Source: Pseudomonadota bacterium (GTDB lineage: Bacteria > Desulfobacterota > Desulfobacteria > Desulfobacterales > RPRI01). From it: a stretch of 54,920 bases of DNA. Numbering within the stretch: position 1 is the stretch's first letter; the number at the start of each line of letters is the position of its first letter. The stretch is taken from the NCBI GenBank assembly GCA_018901125.1, contig JAHIFE010000147.1, positions 1 to 54,920 of the forward strand, in the 5' to 3' direction. Below the pieces are notes generated by a model. The model worked only from the letters and a program-made list of their open reading frames with translations. It was not told the origin of the DNA and searched no databases. This document shows positions 36,397-43,218 of the stretch, one piece after another. A program made the position numbers and the translations under genes.

Positions 36397-36822
36397 ATGG
36401 CAAGAAAAAACTTAACTCCCACAAAAAATGAACTTGCGAGATTTAAAGCTATGAGTGACCTTGGCTTAACACCACATGCTATTGGAACAAGGACAGATAG
36501 AGACCCCAAGACAGTGAAAAAATATCTACAATCGGATGTTTATAATGACCCGGAAATAAAGCAGATGGTTGACATAATCAAAGATAAGGAAATCAGCGAC
36601 CTGTACCTTTTAGGAGCCAAGGCAAGAAAACGCCTGCATGAACTTCTTGACGATGGGAACATGAAGGCAATTGAAACCGTTGCAACGATGGACAGGACTT
36701 TTCAGCAACGCCGGTTATTGGAAGGGCAGTCAACGGAGAATACGCTATCATTGCACGCCGATATCGCAGCGATTAAGGCCCTATATAGGGAGAAGAAGCC
36801 AATAGATGATAATAAAAGATGA
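36397..36822 (+). CDS. Terminase-small-subunit-like HTH protein
   Basis: A 141-residue protein. The ATG at 36397 is chosen because GGAGGG lies 8 bp upstream; the longer TTG-led form is not supported. The N-terminal helix-turn-helix (LTPHAIGTRTDRDPKTVKKYL) is followed by a helical region (KARKRLHELLDDGNMKAIETV) like the oligomerisation part of phage terminase small subunits. If that is right it would direct packaging of element DNA by a helper phage. A plain HTH regulator is the alternative. No large subunit is present. Confidence 0.6.
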   Translation: MARKNLTPTKNELARFKAMSDLGLTPHAIGTRTDRDPKTVKKYLQSDVYNDPEIKQMVDIIKDKEISDLYLLGAKARKRLHELLDDGNMKAIETVATMDRTFQQRRLLEGQSTENTLSLHADIAAIKALYREKKPIDDNKR

Positions 36823-36990
36823 TTAAGGCCTTTTTAAAAATTCGGATATTTGGAGGCGGATGTAATACACATATGCCGCCTTAAAATATGACCTTGCCCC
36901 CTATGGTCGTTGGTATGCTGACAGGAAGTAAAGCCAAACGAATCTGCTAAAGAAAGAGAAGCAAATCTTTTCAAGCAGAGCAACAACAAA

Positions 36991-37407
36991 TTAAGGAGCT
37001 TCCTTTTGTGGTGTAATTTTAACATCCACATCCACCTTGTCCGGCTGTGTGACTGGCCCGACATATGTATTAAAAAATATTGTTCGGGGAATTGGAACAG
37101 AAGCTGTTAACCTTTTCTTCTGTACATATTGTCCCGGTTCAGTGGGGGTTGCAATTATAATAATATCTGGGCCATTTCTGCGACGTGTTCCATTGTAAGT
37201 ATATTTTAGAGGTGTCTTTCCAATATAGCCATTGTCCCATTCAATTGTAACGCCCAGAGGTTCAGATATTATATCAATTTCATACTGGTTATAATGATAG
37301 CTCAAACCTATTTGCTTGACAGTATTGGGAGATGTTGATTCTATTATGTGTCTGTTACATCCATAAAATATGAGAAGAATGCTTAGGGGTAATAATATCT
37401 TTTTCAT
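36991..37407 (-). CDS. PEGA-like lipoprotein
   Basis: A 138-residue predicted lipoprotein. The ATG at 37407 gives MKKILLPLSILLIFYGC, with lipobox FYGC at Cys17 and a GGGAGC ribosome-binding site. An upstream start adds five residues without benefit. Residues about 40-85 resemble a PEGA domain (SEPLGVTIEWDNGYIGKTPLKY). It is on the opposite strand to the replication genes, like the next lipoprotein, so the two look like cargo. Function unknown; surface or periplasmic placement is inferred from the signal. Confidence 0.7.
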   Translation of the reverse strand: MKKILLPLSILLIFYGCNRHIIESTSPNTVKQIGLSYHYNQYEIDIISEPLGVTIEWDNGYIGKTPLKYTYNGTRRRNGPDIIIIATPTEPGQYVQKKRLTASVPIPRTIFFNTYVGPVTQPDKVDVDVKITPQKEAP

Positions 37408-37568
37408 AATTAGAGCTCCCAATTATTATTTTTTGCTGGTTGTTTATATACCTTAATGCAAAAAGTACGCTGTAAACGGCTCTCGTAAAGCAGTTATTTA
37501 AATCAATATCAATATGTTATATAAATGGCTCTTGCTCTTTATAGGTTTGGCGTCTTGTTATAGTATCA

Positions 37569-38360
37569 TTAATCATTTAGAAGTTTTTCTTTTGCTTTTT
37601 TAAATTCTTCATCTGTCAGAGCACCAGACGAATGTAATTCTGAAAGATTTCTCAATTCTTCTGATAAAACAGGTTCGTTTTGTTCGAGCTTGACTTCATT
37701 AATTACATTTTCCTTATCTATGCCGGTTAACTCTTCCTTATGTATTTTGCTTCTTCTACCAAAAGGCCCTCGAAAACCTAGTTCTACACGTTCAATCTTA
37801 TAGGCGACATTATTCAGGAAATAAATATTAATTCTTGCTTCATTGGTGGATGGCCCCCAATATAGCCATAAGTTTTCATTGATGTCTTTCACGCCATTAT
37901 ATTTAGGGGGATAACCATAAGCCAGTAATACTGCTTTTTTAGTCATGCCAAGTGCAATAGTTGCGGTCTGCACATTAACCTGCTCATCTTTTGTTAAGTC
38001 AAAAAATTCACCACTTTGTTCCATAGGGTTTTTTTCTGAAAAATATACATCAAATAAGTCAGATAACGAAGCACTTGTATGACGAGAGTGGCGTATTGTA
38101 AAAATTGTACCGCTATCTGTTTCAAATTCAAGTTCTTTACTCTCCACTTTAATTATCTTAACCTTAGTCCCAAGTGGTATAATTCCGCCTTTATGAGAAT
38201 TCCATGTCAATATAATTCCCTTTGGCAAGTACCAAAGATTTGTACGAGTATAATATGGCTTTTTAAAAATATACGTTGGCTCATTTGTAGTTGCACAAGC
38301 ACACAACAAAAAAACACTTAAAATGGCTAATATATATTTTTCTATTTTTTTCGATACCAT
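37569..38360 (-). CDS. Lipoprotein with C-terminal SHOCT-type motif
   Basis: A 263-residue predicted lipoprotein, starting at the ATG at 38360 (a TTG three codons upstream is less likely). The signal ends in the lipobox LLCAC. The middle region has the phrase ALGMTKKAVLLAYGYPP, similar to the short helix-turn of SmpA/OmlA-type proteins, followed by ENLWLYWG. The C-terminus LSELHSSGALTDEEFKKAKEKLL is a SHOCT motif, an oligomerisation tail. It is cargo-like within the element. Possible superinfection-exclusion or envelope role; not shown. Confidence 0.7.
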   Translation of the reverse strand: MVSKKIEKYILAILSVFLLCACATTNEPTYIFKKPYYTRTNLWYLPKGIILTWNSHKGGIIPLGTKVKIIKVESKELEFETDSGTIFTIRHSRHTSASLSDLFDVYFSEKNPMEQSGEFFDLTKDEQVNVQTATIALGMTKKAVLLAYGYPPKYNGVKDINENLWLYWGPSTNEARINIYFLNNVAYKIERVELGFRGPFGRRSKIHKEELTGIDKENVINEVKLEQNEPVLSEELRNLSELHSSGALTDEEFKKAKEKLLND

Positions 38361-38393
38361 ATTAAACAATATCCCGAATGATATAAGAAAGGT

Positions 38394-38561
38394 TTAGGTA
38401 GTTTTTTCAGGCTGTTGTTTGTAATATTTATTTAGAATATCCTCAATAGCTTCTTCTATAAGATCATTTTGACGCTTATCAGTTTCAGCAGATAGAATCT
38501 TAAGCTTTTTGATAAGATCAGTTCTTAAAGTAGTATTATATGATTTTCTATCAGTATTCAT
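38394..38561 (-). CDS. Ribbon-helix-helix regulator, 55 residues
   Basis: A short gene. The protein is MNTDRKSYNTTLRTDLIKKL, continuing with a helix-turn-helix stretch SAETDKRQNDLIEEAIEDIL. This is the beta-strand plus two-helix pattern of CopG/Arc-type repressors. It is transcribed away from the integrase gene. The AT-rich region between them holds an inverted repeat that is a likely binding site, so it probably represses itself and the integrase. Confidence 0.85.
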   Translation of the reverse strand: MNTDRKSYNTTLRTDLIKKLKILSAETDKRQNDLIEEAIEDILNKYYKQQPEKTT

Positions 38562-38609
38562 AGTTTTCAAATAACATCTATTTAACCATATATCAATATA
38601 GTTTTTACC

Positions 38610-38663
38610 TTGACTTTATCTTTTTATATTGTTATATAGTTATATAGTTATCAATATAACAAT
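38610..38663 (+). promoter_or_regulatory. Integrase promoter with overlapping inverted-repeat operator
   Basis: A TTGACT box (38610-38615) and a TATAGT box (38635-38640), 19 bp apart, form a candidate promoter reading toward the integrase. A 10-bp inverted repeat, ATTGTTATAT at 38628-38637 and ATATAACAAT at 38654-38663, with tandem TTATATAG repeats between, covers the -10 and start region. This is a likely site for the divergent ribbon-helix-helix protein. Seen in the sequence; binding is inferred. Confidence 0.55.
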
Positions 38664-38711
38664 CTCATAAAAATAGGACTATGAAAAATCAAATATCGAT
38701 AAAACAAATTT

Positions 38712-38783
38712 CCCTTGAAGATTCCTGTAATGGTGACATTACGGGCGGTATCCTATGCCGTGAGAGATCTTCAAGGGTTTTTT
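38712..38783 (+). promoter_or_regulatory. Three-way-junction leader followed by U-run, upstream of the integrase
   Basis: An 11-bp perfect closing stem (38712-38722 with 38767-38777) encloses two hairpins: 38727-38732 with 38737-38742, closed by a GTGA loop, and 38746-38751 with 38755-38760 with a CCT loop. A run of six T (38778-38783) follows at once, and the integrase ATG is 18 bp further on. The form is that of an intrinsic terminator whose stem contains a folded domain, so an attenuator or a ligand- or protein-responsive leader is plausible. It does not match a riboswitch class I know. Confidence 0.65.
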
Positions 38784-38801
38784 ATTTTAAGAGAGGTGCT
38801 T

Positions 38802-39908
38802 ATGGCAACAATATCAAAAAGGCGTGATAGATGGGTTATAGACTTCTATGACAATCAGGGAAAGCGTCAAAGGCAAACATTGAAAAAAGGCACAACAAAA
38901 GGCGAAGCAAAAGACAGATTAAGAGAAATCGAAAACCAGATTAGCAAAGGAATATATGTCCCGGACGGAAAAGTCCCTTTATTCAAGGAAGTGGCTCAAG
39001 ACTGGCTTAAATACAAAAAGTCAAATTTAAGAGATTCGACATGGTCTGTTTATGAAGGACATGCCCGGAACCACTTCAAAGACTTTGATGATTTAAAAAT
39101 TAGCCGGATAAATATAGCAAATATTGAAAAGTATATTGCAAATCGGCAAAGTGCCGGTATGAACCTTTTAACTTTGCGTAAGGTTTTAATAAGCCTTGGT
39201 CAGATCATGGCTTATGCTGTCAGACATAAGTATATACATTATAACCCGGCAAGAGATGCAGAGAGGCCCAGAGATCAGGGGAAAGAGGAAAAGCTTGTTA
39301 TACGTGTTCTGAACCCTGAAGAAATAAAGCTTTTTCTGGATACAGTTGAAAGCCGGAAGTATAAAACTCTATTCATGCTGGCAATCATGTCAGGGGCGCG
39401 CCAAGGTGAGCTTTTAGGGCTTAAATGGTCTGATATAGACTGGATAAACAATCAAATTCATATTCAGAGAACTTACAATAATCAGAAATGGTATAAGCCG
39501 AAATCCAGAACGTCAAACCGGCATGTTGATATAGGGCCGGTTATGATGAAAGAGTTAAAGTCATGGCGTCTTGCATGTAAAGCGAATAAGCTTGATCTTG
39601 TCTTTCCTAATGAAGAAGGAAACCCGATTGATCATAACAATTTAAACTACCGGCATTTTAAAAAGGCATTGAAAAAATCCGGTATTGGAAAAATGCGATT
39701 CCATGACATGAGACATACGACGGCGAGCCTTTTAATTGAGCAGGGAGAAAACATTAAATACATTCAAAAACAGCTTGGACATTCAAGTCCTACTGTAACC
39801 TTAAATGTGTATGCTCATTTGATGAAAGACTTTAATCAAGAGGCTGTTTCCAGACTCGAAAATGTCATTTTTGAAGGTACCGGTCACAAAATGGTCACAA
39901 AGGGTTAA
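38802..39908 (+). CDS. Tyrosine integrase
   Basis: A 368-residue site-specific recombinase. The start at 38802 follows GAGAGG; the longer frame beginning at 38715 runs through the leader hairpin and is rejected. An N-terminal arm-binding AP2-like region (RRDRWVIDFYDNQGK) and a SAM-like core-binding domain (about 60-150) precede the catalytic domain. The catalytic residues are in SGARQGELLGL (Arg), HDMRHTTASLL (His and Arg), LGHSSPTVTLNVYAHL (His and the nucleophilic Tyr). It points at the intact tRNA-Val 120 bp downstream, the expected attachment site. Confidence 0.95.
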   Translation: MATISKRRDRWVIDFYDNQGKRQRQTLKKGTTKGEAKDRLREIENQISKGIYVPDGKVPLFKEVAQDWLKYKKSNLRDSTWSVYEGHARNHFKDFDDLKISRINIANIEKYIANRQSAGMNLLTLRKVLISLGQIMAYAVRHKYIHYNPARDAERPRDQGKEEKLVIRVLNPEEIKLFLDTVESRKYKTLFMLAIMSGARQGELLGLKWSDIDWINNQIHIQRTYNNQKWYKPKSRTSNRHVDIGPVMMKELKSWRLACKANKLDLVFPNEEGNPIDHNNLNYRHFKKALKKSGIGKMRFHDMRHTTASLLIEQGENIKYIQKQLGHSSPTVTLNVYAHLMKDFNQEAVSRLENVIFEGTGHKMVTKG

Positions 39909-40028
39909 AAAATGAAAACTACAAATGCAATAAATCTATATCAGTCAAGGTTTTATAAGAAAGCATTTATTCAAAGACTTATAGAAAAGGGGCTTATAGC
40001 TTATATTCGCTGCAAATCCTTTATTTAC

Positions 40029-40074
40029 ATGGTGGGCGGTACTGGGTTTGAACCAGCGACTTCTACCGTGTGAA
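40029..40074 (-). repeat. Right attachment site within the intact tRNA-Val
   Basis: 46 bp identical to 32592-32637. It forms the 3' part of the complete tRNA gene, from the CCA end to the anticodon loop. Confidence 0.95.
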
Positions 40075-40104
40075 GGTAGCACTCTCCCGCTGAGTTAACC
40101 GCCC
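40030..40104 (-). tRNA. tRNA-Val (anticodon CAC)
   Basis: A full 75-base cloverleaf with encoded CCA. Acceptor stem GGGCGGT/ACCGCCC, D stem ACTC/GAGT, anticodon stem CTACC/GGTAG with loop TTCACAC (anticodon CAC, reading GUG), variable loop AAGTC, T stem GCTGG/CCAGT with loop TTCAAAC. It is the integration target of the element to its left; its original downstream terminator seems to be at 32519-32546. Confidence 0.97.
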
Positions 40105-40145
40105 ATTTAGGAATACTTTCGGTCAGAATAACGACTAATCAAGTT

Positions 40146-40811
40146 TCAAGTCAAGATATTTTTATCATCTTCGCTGATGAGGGTATCTTTGGGAACATTT
40201 TCTATATCTTCATCAGGTATGAGAGGCAACTGATCAGGGTGTCGCTTTTCAGGAAGCAAAGGATTTACAAGACCTTTTATTTCTTCAGGAGTTGGCAGGT
40301 CTCTTAGATCCTTTAATCCGAAAATCTCAAGAAAACGCTTTGTTGTTGTATAGATAAGAGGACGACCGGGTATGTCTTTTCTTCCCAGAACACGTATAAG
40401 CTTGAGTTCAAGCAGCATCCGCAATATTCCGCCGCTGTCGACACCTCTGATATGTTCTACTTCACTTCTGATTACCGGCTGCTTATATGCAATAATTGTT
40501 AAAGTTTCAAGGGCGGCTTTGCTCATCCGCAAAGGATTAGGCTGCACAAGCCTCTTAACCCATTCGGCGTATTCCGGTTTTGTGCGAATCTGGTACCCTC
40601 CGGCGACTTCCATAAGAAAAAAGCCTCCGGTTCTCTGTTCGTATTCGACAGCTAACCTGGATAGTATATCTTTGATGGTTTTTGCATCAGCCGGAACAAC
40701 ACTTTTTATCCGCTCTATCGGAAGCGGTGTATCCGCCACAAAAAGCAGGGCTTCTATAATGTTTTTTAATTCCTGTTCTGTTGGGATAGTCATGGCATCC
40801 AAGCCCCTCAC
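40146..40811 (-). CDS. scpB: Segregation and condensation protein B
   Basis: A 221-residue winged-helix protein that dimerises and bridges ScpA to SMC in chromosome condensation. The phrases ALLFVADTPLPIERI, YKQPVIRSEVEHIRGVDSGG and IPGRPLIYTTTKRFLEIFGL are family hallmarks. The GTG at 40811 overlaps the scpA stop (GTGA); an ATG at 40793 after GAGGGG is an alternative start. The gene is the last of the trpS-scpA-scpB set and lies just upstream of tRNA-Val. Confidence 0.95.
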   Translation of the reverse strand: MRGLDAMTIPTEQELKNIIEALLFVADTPLPIERIKSVVPADAKTIKDILSRLAVEYEQRTGGFFLMEVAGGYQIRTKPEYAEWVKRLVQPNPLRMSKAALETLTIIAYKQPVIRSEVEHIRGVDSGGILRMLLELKLIRVLGRKDIPGRPLIYTTTKRFLEIFGLKDLRDLPTPEEIKGLVNPLLPEKRHPDQLPLIPDEDIENVPKDTLISEDDKNILT

Positions 40812-41524
40812 AAATAAAACAGTCTTATTATGCCCGATTGAACATGCTGGACTATGCTGATAATGGCCAACCTTACCATTTCCAGTATAGCAAGAAAAGT
40901 TATCACAAATTCACTCTTTGTTGAGTTTTTATCAAAAAGCTGATCGAAGGTAACGCTGCCCTCTTTTTCCAGTATGTCTAAAAGTTCGTTGATTTTGTCT
41001 TTCACCGAAGCTCCGGCAGGAGAAACATCAAGTTCCTTGAAAGCCGGAATTTTATCAAGCAATCTCTGAAATGCATCCATCAACTCAAAGAGGCCGACAT
41101 TTATCACCCTGTCTTCGTTATCTAAGGCAAGGTCTTTTCTGTCCAGACTTCTGCTGAAAGTATTTTCACCAAGAATGTCTCTTTCCAAAAGATGTTCTGC
41201 CGCAGACTTCATCTGAAGATATTCAAGAAGCGGTCTTGTAATTTCAATCCTCGGATCATCTTCGTCTTCTTCCTGTATGGGAAGAAGCATTTTTGATTTT
41301 ATATGAGTGAGCGTTGCAGCCATTACAAGAAAATCGCCGGCTACATTGACATTCATGGATTTCATCCAGTCAATATACTGCAGATACTTATCGGTTATAA
41401 GGGCGATGGGGATATCATAAATATCAACCTCATTCTTTTTTATAAGATGAATAAGAAGATCCATAGGACCCTCAAAGATATCTTTCAAATGTACTTCGTA
41501 TATTTCTTCCGGTTCTTCAGACAT
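40808..41524 (-). CDS. scpA: Segregation and condensation protein A
   Basis: A 238-residue kleisin that closes the SMC ring with ScpB. The N-terminal signature FEGPMDLLIHLIKKNEVDIYDIPIA is partially quoted here as GPMDLLIHLI; the middle LTHIKSKMLLP and the C-terminal winged helix (VTFDQLFDKNSTKSEFV...) follow. It overlaps scpB and starts 20 bp after the trpS stop. Length is typical. Confidence 0.95.
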   Translation of the reverse strand: MSEEPEEIYEVHLKDIFEGPMDLLIHLIKKNEVDIYDIPIALITDKYLQYIDWMKSMNVNVAGDFLVMAATLTHIKSKMLLPIQEEDEDDPRIEITRPLLEYLQMKSAAEHLLERDILGENTFSRSLDRKDLALDNEDRVINVGLFELMDAFQRLLDKIPAFKELDVSPAGASVKDKINELLDILEKEGSVTFDQLFDKNSTKSEFVITFLAILEMVRLAIISIVQHVQSGIIRLFYL

Positions 41525-41544
41525 GGAATATCTTTATGCAAAAT

Positions 41545-42531
41545 CTATATGTTGAGCAAATTTCTGACTTCTTCCATTGTATCTGCCGCTACTTTTCTTG
41601 CCTTAATGTTACCGTCTGCAATTATATTATCAACTATCTTTGGATTTGCTTTATAATATTTTCTCTTTTCTCTTATAGGTTCAAGAGCCACAGACAGATT
41701 TTGCGCCATTATTTTTTTACATTCAACGCACCCGATTTCGGCAATCCGGCATTTTGCGTTTATATCTGCCGCTATACTGCTATCTGTATATATTTTATGA
41801 AATTCAAAAACATTACATACTTCTGGATCTCCCGGATCTTTTTTTCTTGCCCTTTGCGGATCTGTTATCATCAATGATACTTTTGAGGATATTATATCCG
41901 GTGTGTCTGAAAGAAAGATAGCATTGTTATAGCTTTTGCTCATTTTGCGCCGGTCAAAACCGAGTATCTTGGGTGTTTTGGTCAATATTGCTTCAGGTTC
42001 AGGAAATATCTGACCGTAAAGATAGTTAAATCTTCTTGCTATTTCTCTTGTGATTTCAACATGCGGAACCTGATCAATACCCACCGGCACGCCGAATGGT
42101 TTATACATTATAATATCAGCTGCCTGAAGCACAGGATAACCAAGAAATCCAAAAGTGGAAAGATCTTTATTGCTTAGCTGGACGATCTGGTCTTTATACG
42201 TTGGGTTTCTTTCGAGCCATGGCACCGGTGTTATCATGGTCAGAATCAGAAAAAGTTCGGCATGCTCTTTTATATGAGACTGGATAAACATTGTACTTTT
42301 ATCCGGTGACAAACCGGCGCTTAGCCAGTCTATTATCATTTCTTTTGTATATTCTGCGAGCATTGATGTATTTTCATAATCGCTTGTCAACGCATGCCAG
42401 TCTGCAATGAAATAGAAACAATCATATTCTTCCTGCATCTGCACCCAGTTCATAAGCGCTCCGTGCAGATTGCCAAGGTGAAGCGGACCAGTGGGGCGCA
42501 TTCCGCTTAATATCCGTTTTTTTCCGGTCAT
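41545..42531 (-). CDS. trpS: Tryptophanyl-tRNA synthetase
   Basis: A 328-residue class Ic aminoacyl-tRNA synthetase charging tRNA-Trp. The HIGH-equivalent motif is PTGPLHLGNLHGAL (about residues 13-26) and the KMSKS motif is RKMSKSYNN (about 195). The C-terminal helical part is normal. Length matches bacterial TrpS. The gene is followed by scpA and preceded by a site-2 protease, an arrangement seen in many Desulfobacterota and Firmicutes. Confidence 0.97.
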   Translation of the reverse strand: MTGKKRILSGMRPTGPLHLGNLHGALMNWVQMQEEYDCFYFIADWHALTSDYENTSMLAEYTKEMIIDWLSAGLSPDKSTMFIQSHIKEHAELFLILTMITPVPWLERNPTYKDQIVQLSNKDLSTFGFLGYPVLQAADIIMYKPFGVPVGIDQVPHVEITREIARRFNYLYGQIFPEPEAILTKTPKILGFDRRKMSKSYNNAIFLSDTPDIISSKVSLMITDPQRARKKDPGDPEVCNVFEFHKIYTDSSIAADINAKCRIAEIGCVECKKIMAQNLSVALEPIREKRKYYKANPKIVDNIIADGNIKARKVAADTMEEVRNLLNI

Positions 42532-42555
42532 TTAAACTCCTCTGTTAAACTATAA

Positions 42556-43218
42556 TTAGCTCCCAAGAAGAAAGCCAACAATAGGCATTGCGACATAATC
42601 TATGATTTTATTTAATAAGCCTGAAAACATGAAAATAATTAATATTATCATTCCAAAACGCTCAATTCTGGCAAACTTAATTTTCATTGAATAGGGAAGA
42701 AGCATAGTAAGAATCCTGCTGCCATCTAAAGGAGGTATAGGTATAAGATTAAAAACTGCAAGAATAACATTAATAAAAACACTGAAATAAAGCATATAAA
42801 CAAGACTCGAAATAATTGATATTGCACTCGGATTATGGAAACTACCTTCAAATTGCATTATAAAGTGAAAAAGCGCGCCTGAAATACATGCCAGGCAAAT
42901 ATTTGCTGTTACTCCAGCAGAAGACACGATAATCGCATCTTTTTTAAAATTTTTTAAATTGGCAAAATTTACAGGCACCGGTTTTGCGTAACCGAAAATC
43001 ACGGAAGACCCCACAAGTTTAAGCATTACCGGAAGCAAAAACGAACCGACTAAATCAAGGTGTTTCAGCGGGTTTAAAGTCAATCGGCCTGCAAGCTTTG
43101 CAGTATTGTCTCCCAACCTGTAAGCAGCATAACCATGCGCAACTTCATGTACCGTTACGGAAAAAATAAGAGGCACCAGCATTAAAACTATTTTGTATAT
43201 TTCAAAGTTATTATACAT
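42556..43218 (-). CDS. Site-2 protease family membrane metalloprotease (short, M50B)
   Basis: A 220-residue polytopic protein. The zinc motif is HEVAHGYAAY (HExxH, about residues 24-28) and the second motif is IPIPPLDGSRI (about residue 160-172). Four to five membrane segments, no PDZ or CBS domain. Members of this short group (YwhC-like) have unknown substrates. Its start overlaps the stop of the DHH-nucleotidyltransferase gene by 8 bp and it is followed by trpS. Confidence 0.92.
   Translation of the reverse strand: MYNNFEIYKIVLMLVPLIFSVTVHEVAHGYAAYRLGDNTAKLAGRLTLNPLKHLDLVGSFLLPVMLKLVGSSVIFGYAKPVPVNFANLKNFKKDAIIVSSAGVTANICLACISGALFHFIMQFEGSFHNPSAISIISSLVYMLYFSVFINVILAVFNLIPIPPLDGSRILTMLLPYSMKIKFARIERFGMIILIIFMFSGLLNKIIDYVAMPIVGFLLGS

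Larger units (their letters stand above)
32592..40074. mobile_element. Integrated element in tRNA-Val(CAC), about 7.4 kb, phage-satellite-like
   Basis: Bounded by a perfect 46-bp direct repeat of the tRNA-Val 3' half, with a tyrosine integrase next to the intact tRNA. Contents in order: CGNR-like zinc protein, AlpA-type regulator, primase-like protein, RepA-like ATPase, iteron-like array, two small proteins, terminase-small-subunit-like protein, two lipoprotein genes on the minus strand, ribbon-helix-helix repressor and integrase. No capsid, tail, portal or conjugation genes are seen. A replication-plus-integration module without structural genes suits a satellite or a minimal integrative element; which one is inferred. 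Confidence 0.9.

Noticed and set aside
38715-38801. An N-terminal extension of the integrase
   Set aside because: It would be translated through the three-way-junction hairpin and lacks a ribosome-binding site, while GAGAGG precedes the ATG at 38802.
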